Assembly (NCBI GenBank): GCA_963678675.1
Contig: OY783201.1
Span: 21,793,186-21,857,185, forward strand
DNA: 64,000 bases
From: Xiphydria camelus
Taxonomy: Eukaryota; Arthropoda; Insecta; Hymenoptera; Xiphydriidae
Direction of reading: 5' to 3'
Within the stretch, counting starts at the first letter, position 1. Each line of letters opens with the position of its first letter. The notes under the pieces are model-generated. The model did not search any database, was not told the DNA's origin, and saw only the letters and a list, made by a program, of their open reading frames with translations. This document shows, in pieces, positions 12,357-22,858 of this stretch. A program made the translations under genes and the position numbers.

Positions 12357-12914
12357 TTAGGTGTACAACTTTGCTTCCGCCGTTTTCCTATAGATGGCTT
12401 TAGCGGTAAGTAGTGGTCGAAATGAATAGATCCTACACGTCATGCAATAAACTTAGGCATCTGTCAACATAAACCCATAGAAATATTGGTCGATTTATGT
12501 CTGCATCATAAAGTTATTCTCGATTGAAAATGTCAGTTTACGAGCCAAATTCTCGTCAATTGCGGGAGGTTTTAATTTTCTTCTTCAATATGAAGAAATC
12601 TGCGGCTGAGGCTCATCGAATTCTCTCAAATACTTATGGCGAGGCCGCGATTAGTGAAAGAACGTGTCGTGAGGGGTTTGAACGATTCAAGACCGCTATA
12701 GCGGTGGAAGAGAGGGTTTCGAAGATGCAGAATTGGAAGCATTACTTCACGAAGACTTGTGTCAAAGTTAAGAAGAATTGGCACGATCATTGGAAGTGAC
12801 TCAACAAGCAATTTCAAAACGCCTCAAAGACATAGGATTGATTCAGGAGCAAAGAAATTGGGAAAAGCCTCGAATTTCGAGAAAAAAACTGCAGAAGCAA
12901 AGTTGTACACCTAA
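12357..12914 (+). mobile_element. mariner deletion derivative (mauritiana-type), 558 bp
   Basis: Inverted ends begin TTAGGTGTACAACTTTGCTT on the left, with the inverse at 12890-12914 on the right, flanked by TA at 12355-12356 and 12915-12916. The interior keeps the transposase N-terminus (from 12530) but jumps from about codon 110 straight to the right terminal repeat, losing all catalytic residues. A second copy of the same family, with the same kind of deletion, lies inverted at 57495-58070. Confidence 0.88.
12530..12799 (+). pseudogene. mariner transposase N-terminal fragment
   Basis: From the ATG at 12530 the frame reads MSVYEPNSRQLREVLIFFFN, then a KKSAAEAHRIL stretch, a YGEAAISERTC motif and an ERFK motif: the paired-like helix-turn-helix region of mauritiana-subfamily mariner transposase. 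Translation stops at 12797-12799. In neighbouring frames the homology continues (VFEDAELEALL-like, then SQEELARSLEVTQQAISKRL-like segments) up to about 12860, showing small frameshifts around 12690-12720. Full-length family members have about 345 residues; the DDD catalytic domain is missing. Not a functional gene. Confidence 0.85.
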
Positions 12915-12987
12915 TATATATTAAATCTAACCGAGATATAGATGTTCCATACAGTTGTATATAGATATCTATTATACGTATTATATA

Positions 12988-14519
12988 GGGGATTGAATTG
13001 ATAGCCGCTATTTTTTTCATGTTTCTAAAACATTGTGTCGTAATAAAATGTGTGAATACCACAATCGAAGTATTTGCCTTCGAAAGCTATAACTTTTTCC
13101 TACTTTTCTGGCAGAAATTGAATTCCGCGACGAAAGAATTGTCTACTTTTTGAGCTAATCCGCTCAGCAAATAAATTTTTGATTTCTTGGTAATTATGGA
13201 AGTGTGAATCTTCCACGTCGTGTTGCATTGATCTAAATAAATGATAATCACTCGGGGCCAGGTCTGGAGAATACGCTGGGTGCGGGAGAACTTCCCATTC
13301 AAGCTCTATCAATGTTTCATTCACGGCTCAAGCAACATGACGCCGAGCGTTGTCGTAAAGAAGAATCACTTTTCGGCGATTTCATGCAATTGATGGCCTT
13401 TTTGCATCAAATTATCATTTAAACGCTCCAAATGTTGTCGATAACGTTCGGCAGTAATTGTTTCATTCGGTTCAACAGCTCATAATAAACGACACCTTCC
13501 ATATCCCACCAAATTGAGAGCATTGTTTTGTGACCGTGGATGTTTCGTTTTGGTATCGACGTTGATGGTTGGCCCGGATCAACCCATGACTTTTTGCGTT
13601 TCGGGTTGTCGAAATAGATCCATTTCTCGTCAGCGGTTACGAGATACGCCATAAAAAACTTTTCTTTTTATGCTTTGCAAGCCAAAAAATCGAGGTGTTC
13701 AGACGATTAGCAATGGCATTTTCGGTCAATTCATATGGCAGCCACTTTCCTTCTTTTTAAATCTTTCCCATGGCATGATGACGTCATGAAATTGTACATT
13801 CGTATCGACTTCAAGCTGTTGTGCCAATTTTTTGAGCGTTTGAGTAGGGTTTTCTTCCAACAGAGCTTGTAGTCGTTCATCTCCGAACTTCTTTGTTTGA
13901 CCTGGCTGTTGTTTGTCGTGTAATGTACCCCCATTGACTTTGTACATTTACCTCAGCGATATGACTTTCCTGTTTTTCTCAACTGTAATCGAATTAGTAC
14001 ATTTCACCGTGTGCATGATTGCAAACTGCACTCTCTACCGTCTATCCCAGCCTATATATACATACGATCCTTCGCGACAGAAGTTAGTTCTAAGCTAAAC
14101 TCAGACCGAATCTCTGCATCGACGAACTACCAATAAAGAAAAGATATCGGCGAACTTGTGATTATTACAGTCGTGAACATCACAGTTTCCACTTTTGAAG
14201 CGACGAAACCAGTCTACATACTGTTTCTGATGGAGCAGGTTCAGCATAAGTTTGCACAAATAATTGATGAGCTGCAGCAGCACTTTTTTTTTAAATCACA
14301 GTAGTGTAGAAGTACACATCGAAAAAACAACTTGTCGCGTTCCATGTTCTCAGGTTATAGACATAGACTTATATTAGCCAAAAATGGCAGTTTAATGACT
14401 GAATCTTAATGAGAAATGACCATAATTTTGAGTGACACAAGAAGTGATATTAGTCGCTGCGCACGACATAAGTAGTTAGAGCCATCTACAGGAGAACAGC
14501 GGCTTTCAATGCAACCTCC
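12988..14519 (-). mobile_element. near-full-length degenerate mariner
   Basis: The left end GGGGATTGAATTGATAGCCG (12988) and the inverse of the right end, GGAGGTTGCATTGAAAGCCG (up to 14519), are imperfect inverted repeats flanked by TA (12986-12987 and 14520-14521). At 1532 bp it exceeds the roughly 1.3 kb norm, consistent with extra sequence near 13960-14120. It differs from the element at 12357-12914, and the two sit about 70 bp apart in the same TA-rich block. Confidence 0.85.
13087..14283 (-). pseudogene. mariner transposase, broken into several frames
   Basis: Reading leftward: a helix-turn-helix part with DWFRRFKSGNCDVHD (about 14290-14150); a block containing GQTKKFGDERLQALLEE and LKKLAQQLEV (13947-13800); the first catalytic aspartate in TADEKWIYFDNPKRKKSW (13640-13580); the second in IWWDMEGVVYYELL (about 13515-13475); and the third in YSPDLAPSDYHLFRSM (13290-13230). 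The DDD order and spacing are those of mariner. Stops and frameshifts separate the blocks (for example around 13700, 13420 and 13330), and non-homologous sequence sits between the N-terminal blocks. It cannot make transposase. Confidence 0.85.
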
Positions 14520-14521
14520 TA

Positions 14522-15130
14522 ATATATATATATTAGACATTCATGTGTTCCGTGTGGGCAGTATCCCCCCTACTCCAGCGAGTTACACAAGTATTGTAAT
14601 TTTAATGGTTTAGGTATTCAATATTTACGTAAATGTTTTGTATTAACTTGTTATCACGTGCGCACTAAATTTCCCCCGCTATTTACGCTTCCCCTTACAT
14701 CCGCATGGCACGCTCGAGCACCCTTCAAAACAAAACCTCATTCGGTTTATTTTGCTCGCTTCGAATCCGACGAAAATCTGGATAGAATCAGGTCTTCAAG
14801 ACCTGCTTTCATCTAAAATTAAGACCTGATTTACCGTACGTTTTTGCGTATTCCGACAAAATCCAGATCTCTCAATGTAGAACTGGATTCGTTCTGACTC
14901 TTAATTCACATATCCAGACTTTATTTTTCGACTCGGGCATGTGTAACAGGAAACGATGGCAATAGGTATCTCAATCTTCAAACATATCTATGTTCCATAA
15001 AATCTGAGATCAGAACCTTCGTAGAAAATGGACCTGACATATTCTCTTTCGGATCGTCAAACAATCATTTTCCAGTAACATACGCTCCAACGGACCTCGA
15101 ATTTTCGCAGAACTCTAATTCCTCTAATTC
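14522..15130. other. unique sequence with a small palindrome
   Basis: No gene visible. CAGGTCTTCAAGACCTG at 14791-14807 is a perfect palindrome, and AATCTGGAT (14774) against ATCCAGA-type sequence (14866, 14922) suggests a decayed short foldback element. Otherwise AT-rich. Confidence 0.4.
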
Positions 15131-16180
15131 GCATCCCGGCGCGGTGAGTCAAAGTACGCGTGGAATCAGAGTCGCCGGATAGAAACTGAAAAAAGTAGAA
15201 CGCGGCTCGGGAGGAACATGGAGCGCCGCGGCACTGTTGACTGACAAAAATTAATATCTCGCTGTATATCCGAGATAAGATATCTCGCCCCCGGAGATAA
15301 CAGCGGTTTCGACGGCAACGGCGGAACCTGCTCTCCGCTCCTCGAACGTTTCAGTCTACGCCTTTTCGTAGACGCGGGGAAGACCCGTGAACCGCATAAA
15401 TCGTTACACGGAAAAATAATAACGTTCGAGCGAGAGAAAGCATGCTTATGTGGCGTAACGAAATAATGAAGAAGGGCATCCTCGTCGTGTGCCAACCCTT
15501 CTTTTTCTCGCTCCCCCAAACCCCTCTGACTCCACCGCAGTGATACTTTAGAGGGTGGAGGGAGGAGAAGGAGGCGAGAGGACGAGTGAGAGAAAAAGGA
15601 AGAGAATGCTGAAATGCCGCGCGCGCTCTGAAGGAATGTCGCGCGTTGCGCCGTTCTTCCGGAAGGCGATTTTCGAGGCTTCGCTCGTGGATGAAAGAGA
15701 GGGGGGGGGGGGCGATATTTTTTTCAAATGTGTAGGTACGTGGAAGCAAGCGTCACGGTCGTGGGAAACGACCAGCGGGAGAGTCGAAGGCGCGGGAGAC
15801 CATTACCGCCGACGCGCGCGCTCGGCAGTCGTCGAAGTCCATCCGCGCGTTATCGCTATTATTTTTTTGTCCGGGGAAAGATTGCCGAGCATTACAGCCA
15901 CCCCGGCTATATGTTGCACAAAGGCGATAAAGCTCGCGGCCCCTTAGGAGCCATGGGAATATAATCGCGAAAAGGCGGTTTTCTAATGTACCCACGCGTA
16001 AATGGCACACCACCGGAGCTACGAGAAGAGGCCCGTGGAAAAGGGCGTGAAATAAAAGCGACGACGTCGAATAGTCGCGAGGGCATCCCGAAAGGGGTCC
16101 GCGGTAAGGAATACACCCGGGGAAATATAAAGGGCCGCTAAAACGTACGCGTATAGGTTCCACGTGACGTGTTGAAAAAT
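15130..16180. promoter_or_regulatory. CpG-rich island
   Basis: About 1 kb of CpG-rich DNA with overlapping Arg/Ser/Pro-rich frames on both strands and a G run at 15702-15711. I see no paired splice sites around a convincing coding frame. It may be a promoter or other regulatory island. Confidence 0.3.
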
Positions 16181-16239
16181 CTGGTATCTACACATTTTGT
16201 GACCATTTTTACTGTAACTGTGACTCTATTGTAGTTATT

Positions 16240-17130
16240 ACGATATGAGACAGCTGTCCCAAAACAGTGATACCTAAATGCAACTTTTTATTTTTCATGC
16301 AAACTTTTTTATTTGAGCTTTTACTTGGGCCTTATCAGTTACTATTTTTGTTGAGCTCCATTTCACTGAGGCCTTATTAACTACTGTTTTTGTCGCGAGG
16401 TCCTATTTTACTGCATATAAGGCGCGTTAGAGAAATAAGTTCCGAGTTCACTAACTGCTATTTTTGTTGACGCCTTCTTTCTATGAGGCCTCATTGACTA
16501 TTATTTTTATTGTGGCTCTATTTCTATGAGGCCTTTTTAATTGATATTTTTGTTGAGACCTTATTTCACTGATGTATTAGTAACGACTATTTTGTTGAAA
16601 ACCTGTTTCACTATCGCACCACAAGCATCAAGGAAATAAGTTCTTAGTTCACTGACTACTATTCTAGTTGAATAATTATTTCACTGGCACCTTACAAATG
16701 ACTTTTTTTTTATTGAACATCTGATTCGCTATCGAATCATATGCGTTGGTTAAAGTCTTTTGTTTACTGATTCCTATTTTCATTGAGGCCCTATTTCTAT
16801 GAGGCCTTATTTTACTAGGACCGTACTAGCGACTATTTTTGTTGAGGTCCTCTTTCACTATTGCACCATACGCGTTAGCAAAACACAAGTCTTCTGACTA
16901 CTATTTTTGTTAATGCCTTATTTCACTATTATATCATAGGTGTAAGATAAAACCTTATTTTACGAAGTCCTTGGAATATATGATGCAATAGTGGAATAAA
17001 ACTTGCACAAAAGTAGCAGTTAATAAAACAGTCGTCTAATTTCACTAATGCGCATGCCTCATGAATAGTAATAGTTACAACCATTAATATTTATATAGTT
17101 ATACTGTAGTTAATGAGGCCTTATTTCACT
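16240..17130. repeat. degenerate long-period tandem repeat
   Basis: Diverged units built of GACTACTATTTTTGTTGAGG, a GGCCTTATTTCACT box and a CTATCGCACCATACGCGTTA box recur from about 16310 to 17130, spaced roughly 60 to 120 bases apart. Examples of the ATTTTTGTTGA box are at 16347, 16463, 16544, 16835 and 16904. The array is old, as no two units are identical. Two small TA-flanked elements follow directly. Confidence 0.7.
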
Positions 17131-17140
17131 ACCGTATAAA

Positions 17141-17365
17141 CAGTATGTCCATGAGCAAAGCATACAAAGAGACCCGTAGTTTTATGTTCATTACCGTAAT
17201 ACAAACATCGACTTCATTGGTGTTAATGCATATGTGAAGCATTTGACAGCATGTGTTATGGTACGTGAAAAATTTCACATGCGCAGTTTCAATCTAGAAA
17301 AAGTACTACGGTAGTCAACGTAAAACTACGGGTCCCTTTGTATAACCGTGCTCTTGGACATACTG
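17141..17365. mobile_element. MITE, Tigger-like ends, 225 bp
   Basis: CAGTATGTCCATGAGC at 17141 is the inverse of GCTCTTGGACATACTG ending at 17365, and the arms continue imperfectly for about 60 bases (GACCCGTAGTTTTA against TAAAACTACGGGTC). The right flank is TA (17366-17367). No coding content. Confidence 0.7.
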
Positions 17366-17367
17366 TA

Positions 17368-17611
17368 CAAGTAACCCTCCCAATAGTCTATACCCCATTC
17401 CTAGAAAAACCTCTCAATAATCCACTACTTTACCAAGCCTACCAACTTTTGCGCATCTTCAAGCACGCGATACTATAATCGCGCATACGCAGTATCATCA
17501 ATTCGGTAAAGAAAAAGTAACGGGATATCAGAAGATATAGTATTTAGGGAAGAAATGGAATATTGAGGGGTAGCCAGATCCGACGATGTAGGCTATTGGG
17601 AGGGTTGACTG
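17368..17611. mobile_element. MITE, Tigger-like ends, 244 bp
   Basis: The left end CAAGTAACCCTCCCAATAG and the inverse of the right end, CAGTCAACCCTCCCAATAG, are flanked by TA (17366-17367 and 17612-17613). The left TA is also the right flank of the previous element, so the two are butt-joined. A related single end occurs at 31312. No coding content. Confidence 0.75.
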
Positions 17612-17709
17612 TAATGCCATAGTAAAGTAAAGCTTCGAGAGATATTTAGTTATTAATACGAACGTTAACTATAATTAAATACTATAACGTTTATAATAAC
17701 TACATTATA

Positions 17710-18517
17710 GGGGACAGGCGGGCAAAACGGGGTAGGTGCCTAAAACGACCGTTATATCTAGCGCATGTGCGTTTTTAGTAAAGAAAGTTTTAATATCGCC
17801 AGAGAATAAATTCATCGTTAGTAGTAATAAGGCAATTTATTATCAAATAATATTATTACTAACTAAAAGTGGGTGGTTCCTAAAGACTTTGTTTGGAATT
17901 GTGTTAAAAAATAATTACTTATAATAAAATAAACACGACATAATCTAAAAGTCTGCATATCTGGGCAAAATGGAGTACCAGCTGGTACGGTAAAACTGGG
18001 CACCCCATTTTGCCGTAAATGGGTAAAAAGAAAGATAGCGCATGATCAAAGAGCGAATCACAGACAATCAAGAAATCTAAATTGACAAAAACTAAAAAAG
18101 TTGAATCAGATTCAGAAGGCGAAGATAGTGACACTGACTGCTTGTACTGCGGAGACTTTTATTCGAATTCCACAGAGAGATGGATAAGTTGTTCTTGGTG
18201 CCACAAATGGGCCCATAATTCATGTGCAGGTATAGACGACGAAGATGACGAAGCAATACTTGTTTGTGAACACTGTCAATAAGTTTTTCTCGGTTTATGT
18301 ATATTACGACGGGCATAATGGGGCAAAAAAGTTGATTTATTTTCTCTTTTCTCTGTAGTATAAGACAAACGTTTACTTTTTTTAAAGTTAAAATATTATT
18401 AACAAATACCTAGTACTGTAACAATGATATTGCTTTATTTCCAGACTCGCAAAGTCTTAAGATTTTTAAAAAATTCTGCTTTAAATGTTAAGTACCCCGT
18501 TTTGCCCGCCTGTCCCC
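17710..18517 (+). mobile_element. pogo-like non-autonomous transposon, 808 bp
   Basis: Perfect terminal inverted repeats begin GGGGACAGGCGGGCAAAACG (left, 17710; right inverse ending 18517) and are flanked by TA (17708-17709 and 18518-18519). Variants of the GGGCAAAATGGGG motif recur inside (17963-18015, 18311-18325). The only coding part kept is the C-terminus of the transposase (18082-18282). The perfect repeats suggest a fairly recent insertion compared with the other pogo-like elements here. Confidence 0.85.
18082..18282 (+). pseudogene. C-terminal PHD-like Cys/His finger of a pogo transposase
   Basis: The 66-codon frame starts with a basic/acidic stretch (MTKTKKVESDSEGEDSDTD), then a Cys/His cluster in the order C-L-Y-C, C-S-W-C, W-A-H-N-S-C and a terminal C-E-H-C. 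This spacing (Cys4-His-Cys3) is that of the PHD-like finger closing many insect pogo/Tigger transposases. The reading frame is intact, ends with a stop at 18280-18282 and is the only coding part left in the element. The start codon is probably fortuitous. A finger of the same type is retained in the element at 63183-63998. Confidence 0.75.
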
Positions 18518-18519
18518 TA

Positions 18520-18917
18520 CAGTCGTATATCAACAGAAATACAGTTGGTTTAAATTTCTCTCAATGTAAAAATAACACCACTTCTAGTCTGCAAAATTTC
18601 GCACTATTTACCGAAAACTGAATAAAAATTTGTCCGACACGCATCTCGGACAAGAGAAAAGGAAATCAACGGCTCCTAAATCTTCCACCGTAGGTAGGTA
18701 CCGCTCTACGAAAAACATCGATATTTCCCCAGACGAAAAAACGTAGATCGATCAACTGGTTTCCACTGAAACGAACTTACTCCGGAATTCTACAGATGAG
18801 ATCATTTTTCGGGAGACTAGAGGTGAGAAGGGGGCGACGAAAATCTAAAAGCGAGGCAGAGGACGTTTCACAGGCAGGTAACCGAAGACTCGACTCTTCG
18901 TTACAAGGATCACTTAC
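18520..18917. other. sequence between the transposon and the exon, probably intronic
   Basis: AT-rich at first, turning GC-rich from about 18790. If the exon at 18918-19218 is real, this is the start of its downstream intron on the minus strand. No other feature recognised. Confidence 0.4.
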
Positions 18918-19218
18918 GTGTTCTCCTTTTGCTCGCCGTTGCTCGGCTGAGACGGTGGCGGTGGCAGTGGCGCTTGGTGCTGGTGGTGATGATGATGCTG
19001 CTGTTGCTGCTGCTGCTTCGAGTAGGGATGCGGGTGCACCACGTTGTTGTTATGCATGTGCACTTTATTCGCGTTGCTGTCGGTCGGCGAACCCGGGGAG
19101 ATCTTGCCCGCCAAAGCGTTCAGAGAGTGGATCATTTTCATAGGTGCCCTCTGGACGACCGCACCTCCGCGGTACCCGCTCTGCTGCGCGCTGGCTATCC
19201 CCGCGGAAGACAGGATTC
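18918..19218 (-). CDS. probable coding exon of a host gene, Gln/His/Pro-rich, unidentified
   Basis: The minus-strand frame contains GILSSAGIASAQQSGY, then MKMIHSLNALAGKISPGSPT, an HMHNNN stretch, a Gln6-His5 run and a PLPPPPSQP stretch, ending near GEQKEN. The exon ends with AAC-AC followed by GTAAGTGATC, a near-ideal donor; unspliced, the frame stops at once. The upper boundary is uncertain: either an acceptor (CCCTCCACGGCAG, exon from 19218) or a start at the ATG at 19141 with a 5' UTR above it. Poly-Gln/His and Pro runs are common in insect transcription and RNA-binding regulators, but I do not recognise the protein. Following exons would be at lower coordinates, so transposons to the left would be intronic. 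Confidence 0.6.
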
Positions 19219-21240
19219 CTGCCGTGGAGGGTTTGAAGGCGTCAACCCTCAAACGCTACTCGATATCAGGCGACGAACCGAATCACCGACGCTACGAACC
19301 CCTCGACTCCTGCCCCTTTCCTCTTCTCACCACGAATCGCCAATGGCGCTTCGCTCACGGTCGACTCCGCAACAGCCGCGCGACGCAGCACTCCCGACGA
19401 CGACGCTACACGCTTCGAAGGGTCTCGACTGGTATATGGAGAGAAAAAAGAAACTGTTCGCCCGCGCGCCGTAAACTCCGTATCCCCCTATACGCGCGCG
19501 AGTCGGGAATCCGATGTCGTCGCGTGTCGCCAACTCCGACGATGCCGGGATTATCCACGAAACACAGAGGTGCGGCGCACTTCGACGTCTCCGGAGAAAC
19601 TAGAACCACGCGTGTGTGTGCAGTCGCTCTTCGCCAGCCCGGCGAGAAATCTCGTCCGATAAGATTATCAGCGCCGGCGGAGGTTTGATCGATAGGGGGC
19701 CTTATCGGCGCGTTAATCTCTCCGCTCCTCTCCTCTCTTTCTCTCGCGCGCTCCCCACCCCCGTCGCGCTTCCCTTTACAGGATCCGCGGTGCACGGAGG
19801 GGCGGCCCGACCCCCTCGCGCTTCTCTCCCCCGATGACGGTCTCGCGGTCCCGCGAAGATGCGACGCGAGTGCGTACCGCAGACCTCCTCCCCCCCGCCA
19901 CGGCTTTCCTCGACGAGTCAATTAAAAGTTCAAGCTTAATTAGAAACTCCGCGTGCGCGCGTGTGCGTGAGGAGTTTCCGTCGCGAGTTTCCTTTGTTCC
20001 TCCCTCCCGCTCCGCCACCCGCTCTCGACGAGGATTCGGGGATCGTCGAGCGACGCGGCAACGACGGAGGGAGAGCGAGTACGCGCGCTCGGCGGGCCGC
20101 ACTGCCTTTCCTTCGGTTCACCAGGTGGCGCGCGCGCGCGCGGATTTTCGATAACGCAGTTAACCGGGATGGCTTTCTCTCTCTCTCTCTCTCTCTCCCT
20201 CGGTAATACGGCTTCCGGGAGCGTCGCTTTGCCGGGTGTCAAAGAGGGCGCGAATAATTTAGCCCGCGGAGGTGGGGCCCCTCCCCCTAGCCCCCTTTGG
20301 AAGGAGAGAACTCGCCTCTCGGGACGGGTCGCTGGCTTTTGTTCTCCGCGCTGCTCTTTTCTTGCCTCGCGCTCTTTCTTTCTCTCTCCTCTCTGTGGCC
20401 CCCCCCCCCCACTACGCTTCTCTCGACGCCTTGCTTCCTATCCGGTCGCGGGCGCGTCTTTTTGTCGCTCCTCTCTCTCTCTCTCTCTCTCTCTCGCTTT
20501 CTCTTCCGCGTCCCGCACTTAGCTCAAAAGCGTCAAATTAAAAACTCGAGTGCGAAACTGGCGACGATGCCGGCCGTCGACGCGATGCGATTAGCGAGAG
20601 ATGTACGCCTTTCTCTCTCGCGCACTTTGTCTCAAAGGAGCCGAGTACCCACTAAGATACTCGACGCGGTACTCGTGACAGGCGATTGCGCCGTAATCCT
20701 GCGTCGACCGTACCGAGAAGGAATGCCGAACACACCGGTGGCACCTGAACTCTACGACTGAATCCGGAGCCCTCGGCCATCGTAGCACCAGATAAGCGTT
20801 ATCGATGCGAGCCCCCTCCCGCCCCTGTCAGCCCTCATCCCCCCGCGGGCGGTTCGTCCCGCGTTTAAAATACGACGAATACCTCACGCACTCGCGCACT
20901 GCACTCTAAGCCCCCCACCCCGCCGCGCCCCACCACGGCCGACGCTCCAGCAACGCGTCCTCGGGAGGCACCGGCACTGTGTTAATTCCAGGGCCCATTC
21001 ATCGTCCCCGGAGTGCCTCGGGTGCGCACGGTGTGGCCTCGTCGGTTATCTGGAAGGAACGACGCCATATTCGTATTACGTAAGAGACTGCAGGCCCCGA
21101 CCTGGCGACTAGAAGGCCCCCCTTGTTCGTGGGGTTGGTCTTGGTCGCTCGCACATGCACGCGGGAGTCGTTCGCGCGCGTTTTATTGGGTTGAAGTCTC
21201 GGAGATCGTCTCGCGCGGTTCTACGGTACAGGGTTAATTC
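19219..21240 (-). promoter_or_regulatory. large CpG-rich island upstream of the minus-strand exon
   Basis: The longest and most CpG-dense block in the window, directly upstream (on the minus strand) of the exon at 18918-19218. It has overlapping frames on both strands, pyrimidine runs, and no coding exon I would defend. The likely role is promoter and 5' UTR of the exon's gene; the transcription start cannot be placed by eye. Confidence 0.45.
20172..20512. repeat. two (CT)n microsatellites with a C run
   Basis: CT dinucleotide runs lie at about 20172-20200 and 20478-20512, with a C10 run near 20400. They sit inside the CpG island and produce artefactual Ser/Leu frames. Confidence 0.85.
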
Positions 21241-21255
21241 GAGGGGCTATTCACA

Positions 21256-21520
21256 TTCGTAGGTAATCACGGTGTCACTCAATTTTGTAATCAAAGTGTA
21301 ATCACACTGTGATCAATGAAGTTTTACATGATTTCAACGATTACTAACATATTGTAATCACTGATTACAATTTCGCTGTAATCATTGAAATCGCTTAGTA
21401 ATCATGAAGTCACCTTCGAAGGTAGTGGTAATCAATGACTACCGAAATCAGTGTAACCACCGTGTCGTAATGTAATTGCTTGTAATCGATTACATTTTGT
21501 AATCAGAGTGTCACCCAAAT
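21256..21520. repeat. degenerate TGTAATCA repeat cluster
   Basis: TGTAATCA and its inverse recur about fifteen times in 260 bases. Longer direct similarity links GTGTCACTCAATTTTGTAAT (21271) and GTAATCAGAGTGTCACCCAA (21499). It may be a decayed MITE with subterminal repeats or a minisatellite. The clean ends are not visible. Confidence 0.55.
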
Positions 21521-21808
21521 TGAATGAATGGGGTAATTGATACAGTGATCGCGACGCAATTTGTTTGTAAATAGAGGATTTGGTGGCGTTGACTGCGTCA
21601 GCTCCGAGAGTATTTCATGCTCGTCTGTGCATACAGTCGGATTTCAATTGTTTCAGTCGTTCCTGCGCATGCGCGCGTAGTAGTCGACGCAATGTATAGT
21701 GAAAGAGGAAGAGGGGGAATGCAGAGGACTTGACATTTTATCTAGCAATACTGCTGTTACGAGAAGATGCGTAAAGACAGTGTGGGGGGAGCGTGCGCAA
21801 CCTCAATA

Positions 21809-22566
21809 GGGAACTTGCACATCTTTTTTTACATCACAAATAGATTGAGCACGTAAAAAAAGTTGGGTCGTGCTTTTTATTATTTTTCTAACGCGAAATT
21901 AAGCCGTAAAAGATTAATAAAGTTTGCGATAAACTCCGCCCACTTCAAACAGCCGGTCGAGCGGCACGCCGCACCGTGACGTCACTAGCCGGTAACGGTT
22001 CGCTTGCGCTAGATATCTAGGGTTAAATATCTCCAAAACTATTTAGAAGTTATCGGGACATACTGCGGAAAAAAATTAGAGAATTTCAAGATGAAACAAT
22101 TGGTTTTTATCTCATTTTGTTACAATGAATAGTTTTCGAGATATCGCATTTTGCACATAAATATGCGCCCTAGCGCCCGCGCGCCCTTGTAAACAAATGC
22201 CTCTAACTTCACTAAAAATTGATATTTTTCGATGATTTTTGTTTTGTTTTAAAGGTAATGAAATATTGCATTCATCAGAAACAAAATAAAATCGGACACT
22301 TGTAAAGAAAAGTGGACAACAAAGTTGATTTTCTTGGCACGTCTAGAAGGCGCGCAGGCGAACCGTTACCGGCTAGTGACGTCACGATCCAGTGCCGACC
22401 ATAACGCGGCGTTTCACTGGGGAGGCGTGGCCATGCTACTTTTAAAGTAATGTTTTTGGGGTAGAAGTTTTTTTATCAAGTTTTTACTATTGGTACTGTG
22501 TTTTGAATAACTTTAACTATTATGTTTGCTGTGTTTCATGCATAATACAATTTTATGCAAGTTCCC
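21809..22566. mobile_element. MITE with CRE-like subterminal palindromes, 758 bp
   Basis: Short inverted ends GGGAACTTGCA, flanked by TA (21807-21808 and 22567-22568). A second, longer inverted pair lies inside: GTGACGTCACTAGCCGGTAA at 21976 and its inverse ending 22385, about 34 bases long and nearly perfect. Each copy contains the palindrome TGACGTCA. No transposase coding remains. Family unknown. Confidence 0.7.
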
Positions 22567-22858
22567 TATTCTGATAGTAGAGCAGCAATATCATCTTGCA
22601 TTCACTGTCTAAGGTCGAGGTTTGACTGTAGCTATCTTACGACGTTCTGACGAACGAGCAGCGCTCGCATGATAGGTACTATTAAGATAGTACCTACTGT
22701 ATGTGACGAAAATGAATTACCGAGATACCACTTTTAAGAGTCCTTGGACCTCTTAGAGAACTCTGACTTATAGACGTTGGAGCGAGCTTTTCTCCAATTG
22801 CAAGATTTCTGTACAATTCCACATTCTTCCAACCAATATTTACGTCAAATTATTACTA

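Noticed and set aside
18310..18330. Internal GGGCATAATGGGGCA as a separate transposon end
   Set aside because: No TA-flanked partner; it fits as one of the iterated subterminal motifs of the element at 17710-18517.
18929..19688. Plus-strand frames of 181 and 214 codons over the CpG island
   Set aside because: They overlap the minus-strand exon candidate, which has better composition and a donor; the plus frames are antisense shadows.
19406..20102. Minus-strand frames of 100-170 codons upstream of the exon
   Set aside because: Arg/Ser-rich shadows in CpG-rich DNA; more likely 5' UTR or promoter.
21635..22630. Outer element with ends CAGTCGGATTTCAA and TTCGAGG-type CAGTCAAACCTCGA enclosing the MITE at 21809
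   Set aside because: Both ends are next to TA but share only five or six bases in order; CAGTCAAACCTCGA at 22616-22629 may be a solo Tigger-like end.
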